Shown in pieces: positions 1 through 9,219 of a DNA stretch of 64,000 bases. This stretch comes from JAYSYM01 sp964543475 (GTDB lineage: Bacteria; Bdellovibrionota; Bdellovibrionia; Bdellovibrionales; JAMPXM01). The position numbers and the translations under genes were made by a program. The stretch lies in NCBI GenBank assembly GCA_964543475.1, contig CAZIYJ010000001.1, forward strand, positions 818,370 to 882,369, given 5' to 3'. The notes beneath the pieces are model-generated. The model had not been told where the DNA came from, did not search any database, and saw nothing but the letters and a program-made list of their open reading frames with translations. Positions within the stretch are counted from its first letter, which is position 1. Each line of letters opens with the position of its first letter.

Positions 1-684
1 CTTCTGGAGAAGGAGTCAATTGAACAAGCACTGCGGCTATTCTCGCAGCTCGCCCAGCCTGACTGGACGATACTTAATCGAGCGATCCTAAAAATCATTG
101 AAACAATCTTTATCGCCTTTATGGCGACGATCATGGCAGTTCCGGTCGCATTTGTTTTGAGTTTTTTGTGCGCAAAAAACATTATGGGCAAAACGGCGGT
201 TGGATATTCTATTTACGCAACGTTGCGACTAGTTTTTAACGTTTCTCGATCAATCGAGCCGATTCTTTGGGCGATCATCTTCTCTGTTTGGGTAGGCTTC
301 GGTCCGTTCGCGGGGATGTTAGCTTTGATGATTCATTCGATTGCTTCACTTGCGAAACAATACTCAGAAATTGTTGAAACAGTTGAAGACGGGCCGATTG
401 AGGGTATCGAATCAACTGGCGCAGGTCGCATTCAAACTATTTGGTTTGCCATCGTTCCTCAGATTATTTTGCCGCACATCTCGTACACGATCTATCGATG
501 GGACATTAACGTTCGTATGGCGACAATCATCGGCTTCGTCGGTGGCGGCGGTATCGGTACGATGCTCCTTGAGTATCAAGGGCAAGCTCGTTGGCCTCAG
601 GTGGGCACTATTATCGTTGTGATCGCATTTGTCGTGTGGATGATGGATACCTTCTCGGCTTATGTTCGCGAAGCGGTGAAGTAA
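1..684 (+). CDS. phnE: Phosphonate-type ABC transporter permease (PhnE-like), 5' end outside the window
   Basis: The reading frame is open from base 1, so the gene starts before the window and only the last 227 residues are seen. It has several hydrophobic segments and the cytoplasmic EAA-type loop of binding-protein-dependent permeases: a stretch around VEDGPIEGIESTGAG followed by a hydrophobic PQIILPHISYTIYRW stretch, then a glycine-rich GFVGGGGIG. This combination, with Tyr-Arg-Trp and Asn-Val-Arg between, is typical of PhnE, the inner-membrane channel subunit for phosphonate, phosphite or related oxyanion uptake. The binding protein and ATPase would be expected upstream. No terminator is obvious after the stop. 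The substrate cannot be fixed from the permease alone. Confidence 0.85.
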   Translation, partial: LLEKESIEQALRLFSQLAQPDWTILNRAILKIIETIFIAFMATIMAVPVAFVLSFLCAKNIMGKTAVGYSIYATLRLVFNVSRSIEPILWAIIFSVWVGFGPFAGMLALMIHSIASLAKQYSEIVETVEDGPIEGIESTGAGRIQTIWFAIVPQIILPHISYTIYRWDINVRMATIIGFVGGGGIGTMLLEYQGQARWPQVGTIIVVIAFVVWMMDTFSAYVREAVK

Positions 685-779
685 ATCAACTAGTAGGCAC
701 AGCGCCACTGTCAAAAACCACAGAATTGTTGACATGCTTTTACATGCGATTAAGAGTCTTCGCTAAACCGGGGGTTCGA

Positions 780-1307
780 ATGAAATTATTCAGTTTGTTA
801 TTATTCTTCTGTTCATTTAACGCTTACGCACAAACGTGCCCTCCGGTAATGAAGGACTCTCGCTTCGGCAAATACTTGGTCGATAATAAACCGATGCCAA
901 CGACATGGACTCTTATCAAAGAACAAGTTCCGGTCGTTTGGGTCGGAAAAGCGCCTTATACTCAAGTGATTTCAGTAAACAGTCCGCATCCAATCGATGT
1001 GAAGTTTCTCGCATTAGTTCATTCGTGTTTCACCCGTGATGGAATTTCGTGCGGTTTCCCTGGAGGCAGAATTAGCCTCGCAAACGAAACACGTCTCGTT
1101 GGTATGGGAAAATGTGCAGATCCGAACTACAGAGACCCTGAATTCAGAGACCCTAATTTTTGTGCCCCTGAATTTTACGATGGAATGACTGTACGATTTG
1201 TTAACGGAGGCCAAGGCGGAGATATCAACTCACTCAGCTTTAGGTTAGAGGGTATCAAAAAATATAGTGAGACAATCACTCCTGTCTGTATCTACGGTGC
1301 TAATTAA
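780..1307 (+). CDS. Small secreted protein with a DPxF tandem motif
   Basis: A 175-residue protein. The start at 780 was chosen because it gives a clean signal peptide (MKLFSLLLFFCSFNAYAQ) behind a GGGGG stretch; the open frame extends further upstream without such a signal. The mature part has eight or so cysteines, suggesting disulfides in the periplasm or outside. Near residues 115-135 there are four tandem five-residue units (DPNYR, DPEFR, DPNFC, APEFY), encoded by imperfect 15-bp DNA repeats. I do not recognise the family. A TTGACA box at 729-734 could be a -35 element, but no good -10 follows. It is convergent with the next gene. Confidence 0.7.
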   Translation: MKLFSLLLFFCSFNAYAQTCPPVMKDSRFGKYLVDNKPMPTTWTLIKEQVPVVWVGKAPYTQVISVNSPHPIDVKFLALVHSCFTRDGISCGFPGGRISLANETRLVGMGKCADPNYRDPEFRDPNFCAPEFYDGMTVRFVNGGQGGDINSLSFRLEGIKKYSETITPVCIYGAN

Positions 1308-1328
1308 TCACAACAGATCTGAGTTTAG

Positions 1329-1712
1329 CTATTTTGCATTTAGCTTAAGTATCTCGTTCGTTAGCAATTTTAACTTCTGGTTTTCAGGTGAGTCTCCGCT
1401 GACTCGCCCGATAAGGCGATTCCATTTACTAGTGCCGCTTGAGAACTTAATGAGCGCAGTGGGTTCATCGGATCCCGGTGGCAAGGTATCAGGAGTCGTT
1501 TCGAGTAAGCTTTTGTAGTCGCGTAAGATCCGCTCGCAAACTTTAGTCTCATGCTTAATCTCAGTTTTCTGATTTGTACCGACGCACACTTTGCCTTTGA
1601 ATGTAAGCCCACTAGATATTGCGCTCGGTTCTTCGAGTTCGACTGAAATCGAGAAGTCAGCTTGTGCTACCGATTGAAAGCAAAAAAAGAAAACGAAAAT
1701 TAAAAACGACAT
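1329..1712 (-). CDS. Small secreted hypothetical protein
   Basis: 127 residues starting MSFLIFVFFFCFQSVAQA, a clear signal peptide. This start overlaps the end of the upstream gene by 13 bp, which suggests translational coupling; an in-frame start 54 bp further up would hide the signal sequence. The mature protein has two cysteines about 20 residues apart (KVCVG and KVCER) and a beta-rich look. Nothing identifies a function. It lies in a two-gene leftward operon with the HExxH protein at 1700-2950 and may be its partner, an inference from arrangement only. Confidence 0.6.
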   Translation of the reverse strand: MSFLIFVFFFCFQSVAQADFSISVELEEPSAISSGLTFKGKVCVGTNQKTEIKHETKVCERILRDYKSLLETTPDTLPPGSDEPTALIKFSSGTSKWNRLIGRVSGDSPENQKLKLLTNEILKLNAK

Positions 1713-2950
1713 TCTAGCTCTTTCTTTAGCTCTTTTCGAAAGGCCCCTGAATGTTGAACTAAGCAATCAAGGACAGCAGCCGCTGCCGGATGCTTGGTGC
1801 TCGGGCGATAGGTGCAGACGCTATTTGGGAATGAAAATGGCACAAGCGGGCGGGGTGCATCTAGAACTTCTCGAGCTATCGCAAATCCTTCTTCTAGCTT
1901 TGAGCCTGGGCAAGAATTTTTCACAAACCCATACGAGGTGGGTGAGGTACTTTCTTTGGCTATTTTAAAAAGACATTTGCTGACTTTATTTTTTTCTTTA
2001 ACATCTTCAATTAAGTTTGAGTATGCTTCGGGAGCTGACGGATGGAGTTCGCATGACGAGTCTCCTCTACGTTGCTGAAGCCCGAGCGATAGCGCTGATG
2101 CATCATCTCCATCTAGGGCCGCGAGTTGTCGTTTAATAGAAGAACATGCGTGAGCAATCTCGTGCCGAAGTGTACCGTCTTGAACCTTCGAAGCTCCGTT
2201 CGAGAAATAGGGTGAGACTACAACTTCGCCAGAAACTGGCGCTGTAGCGGGTGTGACCTTTAATTTACTCATCAATCTGTCTATCTCTTCTTCTGAGTCA
2301 CCAGTTGTATTTAAAACGTAATCCTTGTGTTCCTGTTTTTTCAGAGCGCTGTAAATTATCTTTTTAATCCGTAAGCGATCTTCTTTTGACCTCGCTGGCA
2401 AGAAGTAGCCATTGGTCAAAGTGCAGAAATCCGGAGCTGAAGAATCTTTGTCTGCTGATCTATCGCTACAGAGTTTGAGATTTACTCCTAGCATTGCCTT
2501 TTCACACTCTTTGTTGCCATCACAGCAGCTCGGTATCATATTACTTCGAATTCGATCTAAGCGCTCTAATAGATATTCGGCTTCTTCTTGAGTTGCTATT
2601 TTAAGACCACGATTTTCGAATTCGCTTCTAGAGGGAGCGATCGCTTCTGCGGTCGCGTAAGTTTCAACTTCTCTTTTGATTGCCGGATTTTCCCAGTGCG
2701 GAACACCTTTTTTGTAATACGGCGTGCAGACATGTTGGTCAGAAGAGTTAAGCGTTGCTTCGATAGCAGGACAGTACTTAGCACTGGCGGTAAGATCTAC
2801 GTTGGAATAACTTTCTGGAGCGCAGCTGACAGGGTTGAGTTTTGTTTGTCGATTTATGACTTCTAGCTGTTTAAGAATGCTTTCATTTGCAGACGAGTTC
2901 GCAAATATCAGGAGGGTAAAAATAAAAAAACCTATACGCACAAAATGCAT
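1700..2950 (-). CDS. Secreted putative zinc metallopeptidase (HExxH)
   Basis: 416 residues with an N-terminal signal peptide (about residues 1-21) and many cysteines, indicating a periplasmic or secreted protein. The sequence HEIAH at residues 263-267 fits the HExxH zinc motif, and LEEGFA near residue 354 resembles the (N)EGxA third-ligand motif of gluzincin (MA clan) peptidases, about 90 residues downstream. The rest matches no family I know. It is the first gene of a leftward pair with 1329-1712. For a predatory or protein-secreting bacterium a secreted protease is plausible, but activity is inferred from these two motifs only. Confidence 0.6.
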   Translation of the reverse strand: MHFVRIGFFIFTLLIFANSSANESILKQLEVINRQTKLNPVSCAPESYSNVDLTASAKYCPAIEATLNSSDQHVCTPYYKKGVPHWENPAIKREVETYATAEAIAPSRSEFENRGLKIATQEEAEYLLERLDRIRSNMIPSCCDGNKECEKAMLGVNLKLCSDRSADKDSSAPDFCTLTNGYFLPARSKEDRLRIKKIIYSALKKQEHKDYVLNTTGDSEEEIDRLMSKLKVTPATAPVSGEVVVSPYFSNGASKVQDGTLRHEIAHACSSIKRQLAALDGDDASALSLGLQQRRGDSSCELHPSAPEAYSNLIEDVKEKNKVSKCLFKIAKESTSPTSYGFVKNSCPGSKLEEGFAIAREVLDAPRPLVPFSFPNSVCTYRPSTKHPAAAAVLDCLVQHSGAFRKELKKELECRF

Positions 2951-2991
2951 ATAGGTTCTTCGGACCTTATTCAGTCTTCCTTTATCTAAAT

Positions 2992-3948
2992 CTAATTAGT
3001 ATTTGGTCGTGCCTGACCATTGAATAGGGAGCCATTGCTCATCGCAGTCATTGTTTTCATACTTCGCTCCATGTTGTCGATCGAGCCATCTAAGAAGATC
3101 ATGTTTCCTTTGCCATGCTCCGCAAAGTGCTTAATTGAATCCGTCCACATTGTGAATAAAATCATCGAAGTGTCGAGCCCAGCTTCACGCATTTCTTCTG
3201 CGGCACGCGACATCCCTTTTGCAACTTCTTCTCGGAAAAGCGCAATCCCTTGTCCACGAAGTTGGGCAGCCTGACGTTCAGCATCGGCAGCAATCTTAAT
3301 TGCGTTACCTTCAGCTTCAGCTTCTTTGGTTTTTGTGATTAATAACGCTTGGCCTTGGTTTTCGGCTGCAGCCTTTAAGTTGCTTGATGCAACGACTGTT
3401 GCCATTGATCGCATGATCTCTTCATCGAAAGTGATATCGTTCATTTGAAGATCGATAAGGTGATAGCCCCAAGCATCTAAGTTTGCATCTAGATGTTCTT
3501 TGATGTTCTCGACAATTTCTCGGCGAAGCAAAAGGATATCTGCCTGCCTTTTCGTTGCCACATAGGATCTTACAGACCCTTCAACTGTGCGAATTAACGC
3601 CTGCATCAAATTATTGTGATCAATAAACTTAAACGCCACTTTCAAAATTGTTTGCTCGTCTTGTCCCATCACCGAGAAAAGAAGCATAGCTTTGAAATAC
3701 ACATTTGCTTGGTCAGCAGTGATGGCTTGAAACTGCAACTCACTTGCTTGGTTTTGAATAGATATTCTTCGGAAGACCACTTCAAGAAATGGAATTTTGA
3801 AATTCAAACCCGGATAAACGTTTCGTCGATATTTACCGAACATTGTGATCACGCCAACATGGCCTTGATCGATCGTCACAATGCTGTTCGCAATTAAGAC
3901 GATGGCGGCAAACGCTCCAATTACATACGTAACAAAAGATGAATCCAT
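2992..3948 (-). CDS. SPFH/Band 7 domain membrane protein (stomatin/prohibitin family)
   Basis: 318 residues. Residues about 5-25 form a membrane anchor. The SPFH domain follows (signature IDQGHVGVITMFGKY, then YPGLNFKIPFLEVV) to about residue 190. Then comes an alanine/glutamate-rich coiled coil (EAEAEGNAIKIAADAERQA) typical of oligomerising stomatins, and a short tail. Family members form membrane-associated ring or cage assemblies that organise lipid domains or control proteases such as FtsH (HflK/HflC). Neither an HflK partner nor an NfeD partner is adjacent, so the specific client is unknown. The start has a GGAG Shine-Dalgarno sequence eight bases upstream. It is transcribed divergently from the gliding operon. 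Confidence 0.85.
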   Translation of the reverse strand: MDSSFVTYVIGAFAAIVLIANSIVTIDQGHVGVITMFGKYRRNVYPGLNFKIPFLEVVFRRISIQNQASELQFQAITADQANVYFKAMLLFSVMGQDEQTILKVAFKFIDHNNLMQALIRTVEGSVRSYVATKRQADILLLRREIVENIKEHLDANLDAWGYHLIDLQMNDITFDEEIMRSMATVVASSNLKAAAENQGQALLITKTKEAEAEGNAIKIAADAERQAAQLRGQGIALFREEVAKGMSRAAEEMREAGLDTSMILFTMWTDSIKHFAEHGKGNMIFLDGSIDNMERSMKTMTAMSNGSLFNGQARPNTN

Positions 3949-4262
3949 ACATTTTCTCCGTCTAAAAATGACCTTGTGATACCAATTGTGTCTTTTACTC
4001 TGTCGAGGCCAATGTCTAGGAGTTGGGCCAATTTAGACAACTAAAAAGAGATAAATCGGCCAAAAGTAGACCGGTGACGCTGTCTGGCTATTCGACAAAA
4101 ACCTAAACTCTCAGTTTTAGACTCTCCCGCTAAGGTCTAAAGTCGAGACAAAACACCTACCAATGTCGTGATTTTGGTCAAATATTTGGTCACATTGTTT
4201 CTGTTTTCTCGCAGTTGTTTCAAGACCTTAAGCGCAAGGTGCCAAAAACCGAAACAGCTCTC
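3949..4262. promoter_or_regulatory. Divergent intergenic region with repeated GGCCAA..TAGAC and TTTGGTCA motifs
   Basis: 314 bp between the SPFH gene and the gliding operon, expected to hold both promoters. Three related motifs begin with GGCCAA at 4007, 4026 and 4058, each followed two or three bases later by a TAGAC/TCTAG-like run. An exact direct repeat TTTGGTCA occurs at 4173-4180 and 4185-4192, a 12-bp period. TAAACT/AGTTTTAG inverted sequence lies near 4103-4121 and GTCTAAAGTCGAGAC at 4135-4149. These could be operator sites; no regulator is identified. No convincing -35/-10 pair was found. Confidence 0.35.
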
Positions 4263-5258
4263 ATGAAACACATGATTACAAATCTTATGACAGCAGGGGC
4301 GATTCTCACACTCGTAGGTTGTAGCAACCAACAGTTCGGAGTTGTTCCAGATAATAAAATTTTTGGTCAGCAAGTCGACTTCAACAACAAGGTCGATATC
4401 TTGTGGGTGGTTGATAGCTCCAACTCAATGGCGCAACACCAACAAAAAATCGCTGAGCAAGTATCGATTTTCTTGAACGCACTCAATAGCACCGGAATGG
4501 ATTATCACATTGGTGTAACAACGATGGATGTGAGTGCTTCTGGTGAAAAGGGTCGATTGATCAGTCTTCCAATTGGATCACCAACTGTTCTGAAGCGTAC
4601 TACTTCGAATGTACTTTCAGTTCTCCAGCAACGTTTGCAAATGGGTGATGGCGGTTCGTCAGTTGAACGAGCGCTCGAAGCAACGAAGCTTGCGCTGACT
4701 GAGCCACTCGTGAGTGGATCAAATGCAGGATTCCGTCGCTTGAGCTCTGATAAAGCTACTGGCGCTGTTTTAGCAGTAATCTATTTAACAAACGAAGATG
4801 ACGAGAGTGGAAGCGCAGTTCCAGATCCACAAGCTTTCTTCGACTCTCACTCAGTTCTGACTCCTTGGGGCGATCCACAGTGGGTTGTGAGCTTCATCGG
4901 AACGACTCCTGACGATCCAAATTGCAGCACTGTTCCTTGGACAAAAGAAGACGGTCTTGCGTACATCGCGTTGGCGCAGCATTCAGGTGGCGGAATTTCT
5001 TCGATCTGCAGCCAAGACTTTGCGGGCGCATTAACGAACGTGAAGGGTCACATTCTTTCAATGATGACCGAGTACCGATTCAATGTTGCGCAAATCGAAT
5101 CAAGCATCGTTGTGCACATCAACGGCCAATTTATTCCAAAAGATCCAGTTAACGGTTGGACCTACATCGCAAGCAGACACGTCTTAAGATTTAACGGCTC
5201 AGCTATTCCACCAATGGGTTCAACGATCAACGTTGTATCTACGAAACAGGAACTATAG
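4263..5258 (+). CDS. VWA-domain lipoprotein, CglB-like gliding adhesin
   Basis: 331 residues. The chosen start gives a lipoprotein signal ending in the lipobox LVGC (Cys20). A von Willebrand A domain follows: ILWVVDSSNSM supplies the MIDAS metal motif DxSxS at Asp51, Ser53 and Ser55, and IYLTNEDDESG is a typical later strand-loop. In Myxococcus, CglB is an outer-membrane VWA lipoprotein adhesin exposed at focal adhesions by the Glt complex. The assignment here rests on domain architecture plus position: it is the first gene of the Glt-like operon, two bases before the GltD-like gene. VWA lipoproteins occur in other roles too, so the adhesin function is inference. Confidence 0.7.
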   Translation: MKHMITNLMTAGAILTLVGCSNQQFGVVPDNKIFGQQVDFNNKVDILWVVDSSNSMAQHQQKIAEQVSIFLNALNSTGMDYHIGVTTMDVSASGEKGRLISLPIGSPTVLKRTTSNVLSVLQQRLQMGDGGSSVERALEATKLALTEPLVSGSNAGFRRLSSDKATGAVLAVIYLTNEDDESGSAVPDPQAFFDSHSVLTPWGDPQWVVSFIGTTPDDPNCSTVPWTKEDGLAYIALAQHSGGGISSICSQDFAGALTNVKGHILSMMTEYRFNVAQIESSIVVHINGQFIPKDPVNGWTYIASRHVLRFNGSAIPPMGSTINVVSTKQEL

Positions 5259-5260
5259 CG

Positions 5261-8200
5261 ATGATTTTTCAAAACTGTTCTAAGTCTAAAGCTCCGCGCC
5301 TACTCAGCCTTCTTGTGCTGAGTTCGCTGCTTTTGGCACCTTCGTTTTCCTACTCTAAAGATGAATCAGTTGAATCGCAGCTGCGTTTCAAAGATGGAGA
5401 CGAAAACGGTAACGAAATCCGTGCTCTTAAAACTGAGTTGTTAGTTATGCGAGCTGAAAAGCAGGCGCTCGCTCAACTCAAAAAGCTTTTAGCAAAACAC
5501 AAAGGCACACGTTTAGAGCCAGAACTTCTCTCTCGAGAGGCAGAGCTTTACATGCGCCGCGCACGTACCGAGCGTTTCTTTGAGATTCATAAGAACTCTG
5601 AGCAAATACTTTCAAGCGCGCCGAAACTTGTGAAAGATGCTTCAGAAGCAAAAGAAATTAGAAAAGCAATTTCGATTTACGAAAGAATCCAACGCGATTT
5701 CCCGCGATACACCGGTATGGATCTCGTAATTTTTAATAATGCCTACGCTTATCAACAACTCGGTAACGACAAAGCGGCTGAGCAGCTTTACGTTCGCTTA
5801 ACCAGTCAACATAAAGACTCATTTCTCGTTCCTGATAGTTATGTGGCTATTGGTGAGTTGAACTACACTCGAAAAAGTTTCTCTAACGCTCTCGAGAATT
5901 TCAAAAAAGTTCGATCGTTTCCGCAAGCTCGCGTTTATCCGTACAGCATGTATAAAGCAGCTTGGTCTTACTATAATATGCAGGATGCTTCTGCTGCTCT
6001 TCGAGAATTAGAAGATGTGGTGAAGTTTGGTCGAGAAGTAGCGTCGAAACAGCTCGACTCAAAGCTCGATTTACGTAACGAAGCTCTTCGTGACATGGCG
6101 CTCTTTTACAATGACGTAATGCCGCCTGAAAAAGCTGTGGCTTACTTACGCGGTCAGGCAGGGGATATCGATCCGGCGCCAATCGTGATGAGACTCGTCG
6201 ATCTTTACAAGCGTCACTCTAAATATAAAGAGATCGAAATTGTTCTTAAGGATGTTCTTAAAAGTCTGAACGGTACTCCGGTGATTGCTCGTGCTCACGA
6301 AGAATTGATTTGGAATTACGAAAACGACAAGCGTCGTCCAGCTGCAGTGAAGCAGCTCGTCGACTTCGATGCTTACTGCCGAAAAGAAATCGTAGCGGCG
6401 AGCAGAAAAGTTGGCGGCAAGACTCCTGAATGCCTAGAGAGTATCACTAGCACATCAAAGAAACTTGCTAGCCGTTGGCACTTCACTTGGAAAAAGAAAA
6501 CTGCAGAGCCAGACCTGGCATCGAGCGCAGAAAAAGCTTACGAGCTTTATATCAGTCATGCATCGATCGATCGTGATGCTGATCTTCCACAGACTCGACA
6601 TCAATATGCCGAGATCTTGTTCCAACAAAACAAGTTCCGACAGGCAAGCGATCAGTATGCCCTTATTCGTCCAGTTGAAGGTAAGAAAGTAGATGCAAAA
6701 CTTGTAGAAGAAAGTTCATACGCTTCTATCGTTGCACTCGAAAAGGCTGTCGATAATAAGTGGGCTGATAAAGACGAGGCTAGATTCAGAGAGCTCGTTG
6801 CCTTCTACTTAAAAAATTCTCCAAAAGCTCCTTATGCATTGGATCTTGAATTTAAACGCGCGTTCATTGCCTACGATAAAAAGCGTTACGACGAAGCAGC
6901 GGGTGACTTTAAGAAAATCGGTTGGGGACCAACTGCTTCAGGCACGCAAGACAAAGTGGTGAAGGCGCAAGACTTCTATCTTGATATCTTGAATATCAAA
7001 AAAGACTATAAGAATCTAAAAGAGGCCTCTTCTGCTCTCTTAGCGAAAAATCAAACAGCAGATCGTACGACTTCAATTCAAAAGATCTATCGCGAAGCGT
7101 ATTTCGCAGAGATTCAAGGTCTTGAAGAGCAAGGAAAACTCAAAGAGTCGATCGATGCCTACAAAAAATTCGCTCTCGAAAACAAAGGCTCGGAACTGTC
7201 GAGCAAAGCATGGTGGAATGCCAGCCAACTTCAATTCAAAGTTGGCGACGCTGAAGGTGGCGCAAATACATGTCACCAGATGATCAAGCTATTTGCTGAC
7301 TCTCCGAAGGGTCAAGAGTGTCTGATGAAAGCTGCTGGCACATTTGAATCGTTTGGTCGCCTCGATTTGGCTGCGAAGGTTTTAACGGATTTAGCGACAA
7401 TCGATACCAAACAGAAATCACACTGGACAGAATTGTCAGCTGACTTCTTTGCCTTAAGCGGGGAGCGAGAGAAAGCTCGTGGATTATACTTTAAACTTGC
7501 TGACTCAGTTTCTCCTGATAAGCAGACAGTCATTTATCAAAAGATTTTCGAGCTTTCTAAGCTAGACAATGATCGAAAGTCACTCAACCAAGTTGTTTCT
7601 CGATTAAGTGCATTGGGCATTGAGCCTTACGGAAGCGAATCGACTGTCGAGAAAGCTGAGCAATTGCTAGCGCAGGGTGATCTCACTGAAGCCTTTAACC
7701 TTTCTAAAAAGATTATTGGCAAAAGTAGTTTGCCAAAGAACTTGCTCGCGCGCGCACGTTTTGTTCAAGCGCAAATTTTAGATGACGAGTTCACAAAGCA
7801 AAGCGTGAAGTCAAAGCTTGAGCGCGTTGCTACTGTTCTTGCAATCAAAACCGAGAAACTTGAGAAAGCGCAAAAGGCCTATCAGTCAACAATCGCTTAT
7901 GGCGATCCAGAAACTTCAGTTAAGGCTATGCGTAAGCTTGCCGGCTGCTACCTTCATTTCTCTTCTGCGCTTCGAGCTCTTCAGATTTCGGGAGAAGTTT
8001 CGGAAGCTGACCTTCAGGCATTTGAAAATGAAATGGAAAAAATGGTTGTACCAATGGAAGACAAGGGTGTTGAGAGCTTAGCTCAAGCACTTGAAGCGGC
8101 CAAAAAGTTCCGCATGCATGATGGAACAATCGCAGATATTCAAAATGATCTAATTAAGGTTAATCACGGTAAACAAATGGTTGAGCGCGGGCCAGCGACA

Positions 8201-8266
8201 GCACCGAAAGCCTATGTTCCGAAGTTTGACTTCCAGATGCTCACAACAGCTGAGAGGAACTTCTAA
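5261..8266 (+). CDS. Large periplasmic TPR protein, GltD (AgmU)-like gliding motility protein
   Basis: 1001 residues: a signal peptide (about residues 1-32) followed by an almost continuous array of tetratricopeptide-like helical repeats, for example YERIQRDFPRYTGMDLVIFN, NNAYAYQQLGNDKAAEQLYV and KRAFIAYDKKRYDEAAGDFK. In Myxococcus, GltD/AgmU is a comparably large periplasmic TPR protein encoded immediately before the lipoprotein GltE (AglT); the same order is seen here (the next gene overlaps by one base). The likely role is a periplasmic scaffold linking inner-membrane motor and outer-membrane adhesin modules. TPR proteins diverge fast, so gene order carries much of the call. Confidence 0.7.
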   Translation: MIFQNCSKSKAPRLLSLLVLSSLLLAPSFSYSKDESVESQLRFKDGDENGNEIRALKTELLVMRAEKQALAQLKKLLAKHKGTRLEPELLSREAELYMRRARTERFFEIHKNSEQILSSAPKLVKDASEAKEIRKAISIYERIQRDFPRYTGMDLVIFNNAYAYQQLGNDKAAEQLYVRLTSQHKDSFLVPDSYVAIGELNYTRKSFSNALENFKKVRSFPQARVYPYSMYKAAWSYYNMQDASAALRELEDVVKFGREVASKQLDSKLDLRNEALRDMALFYNDVMPPEKAVAYLRGQAGDIDPAPIVMRLVDLYKRHSKYKEIEIVLKDVLKSLNGTPVIARAHEELIWNYENDKRRPAAVKQLVDFDAYCRKEIVAASRKVGGKTPECLESITSTSKKLASRWHFTWKKKTAEPDLASSAEKAYELYISHASIDRDADLPQTRHQYAEILFQQNKFRQASDQYALIRPVEGKKVDAKLVEESSYASIVALEKAVDNKWADKDEARFRELVAFYLKNSPKAPYALDLEFKRAFIAYDKKRYDEAAGDFKKIGWGPTASGTQDKVVKAQDFYLDILNIKKDYKNLKEASSALLAKNQTADRTTSIQKIYREAYFAEIQGLEEQGKLKESIDAYKKFALENKGSELSSKAWWNASQLQFKVGDAEGGANTCHQMIKLFADSPKGQECLMKAAGTFESFGRLDLAAKVLTDLATIDTKQKSHWTELSADFFALSGEREKARGLYFKLADSVSPDKQTVIYQKIFELSKLDNDRKSLNQVVSRLSALGIEPYGSESTVEKAEQLLAQGDLTEAFNLSKKIIGKSSLPKNLLARARFVQAQILDDEFTKQSVKSKLERVATVLAIKTEKLEKAQKAYQSTIAYGDPETSVKAMRKLAGCYLHFSSALRALQISGEVSEADLQAFENEMEKMVVPMEDKGVESLAQALEAAKKFRMHDGTIADIQNDLIKVNHGKQMVERGPATAPKAYVPKFDFQMLTTAERNF

Positions 8267-9219
8267 TGAAAAAGTATCAACTCACACTCCCATTAGTATC
8301 TTTAGTACTTGCGGGCTGCGCGACTTCAGGTCCAACAGCGGGTTCGAAGTCGGCAACAACCGCAAAAAGTGATTCGCAAGTGCAGCAGTCAAAAGTAGAT
8401 GTTTACCTCCAGGGCTTAACATCTTCTCCAGTGACTGCTACCACTGATACGTGTTCAGCAGCAAAGAGTACGTCTTGGAAAACAATGGTCAGCAAAGCGG
8501 CGGCTTGTGTTCGTTCAGGTCAGTGGTCTTTGGTAGAAGAATTCGCTTATGATCTTTCGCGCTCAGACATGGATTCTCCATGGGGACTTTACTTTTACAG
8601 CTTAGCTGCAGAAGGAAGAAAAGACTATCCACGGGCACTATGGATGATTGATGCGGCCATCAAAAAAGCTTCTCCCAAAGTTGCGCTTTTTAGGTATCAA
8701 AAAGGTCGATTGATGTGGCTCGAAAAACCAAGCGAAGCTGCTTTAAAAGAAATTGATGCCGCTGTAAAAGCTGATCCAACACTTGTCGATGGCCACGTTT
8801 TTTTAGGTGACGCTCGATTACGAAGTTGGGACCTATCTCAAGCAGAAAGTCATTTCGCCGCAGCTCTAAGATTGAAGTCGAACCACTACGAAGCATTACG
8901 TGGATTGGCTGACGTGAAGCGATTAAAGGGTAACTTGCGTGATTCGATTCCGCTCCTTGCTCAAGCGCAGGGCCTAAAGCCCACAGACTTATCAACAAGA
9001 GTCTATTTAGCGGCAGCCTATGAACAGGAGAAGCAGCACTCTGAGGCTCTTTCGACTTACAGAAAGCTTCGCGAGTCGATGACTTCAGGTCTAATCAAAG
9101 AAAAACCAGAATTCGATGTTAATGAAAAGATCCGTTCACTCGAGACGTTGATTGCGAAGCAATCGGTAGACCCTCGCACACCAGCTCAAAAAGACGGGCT
9201 AAAACAGGAGAAGAAATGA
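8266..9219 (+). CDS. TPR lipoprotein, GltE (AglT)-like gliding motility protein
   Basis: 317 residues with a lipoprotein signal (lipobox LAGC, Cys18), a Ser/Thr/Ala-rich linker, then TPR-like repeats from about residue 100 (ALWMIDAAIKKASPKVALFR, DAAVKADPTLVDGHVFLGDA, ALRLKSNHYEALRGLADVKR, LAQAQGLKPTDLSTRVYLAA). This is the architecture of AglT/GltE, an outer-membrane-anchored TPR lipoprotein required for Myxococcus adventurous gliding. The start codon overlaps the stop of the GltD-like gene by one base and its own stop overlaps the next start by four, so the genes are translationally coupled. It probably tethers the periplasmic scaffold to the outer membrane. Confidence 0.7.
   Translation: MKKYQLTLPLVSLVLAGCATSGPTAGSKSATTAKSDSQVQQSKVDVYLQGLTSSPVTATTDTCSAAKSTSWKTMVSKAAACVRSGQWSLVEEFAYDLSRSDMDSPWGLYFYSLAAEGRKDYPRALWMIDAAIKKASPKVALFRYQKGRLMWLEKPSEAALKEIDAAVKADPTLVDGHVFLGDARLRSWDLSQAESHFAAALRLKSNHYEALRGLADVKRLKGNLRDSIPLLAQAQGLKPTDLSTRVYLAAAYEQEKQHSEALSTYRKLRESMTSGLIKEKPEFDVNEKIRSLETLIAKQSVDPRTPAQKDGLKQEKK

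Noticed and set aside
729..757. Sigma70 promoter before the secreted protein at 780
   Set aside because: TTGACA is good but no acceptable -10 occurs at 16-18 bases spacing.
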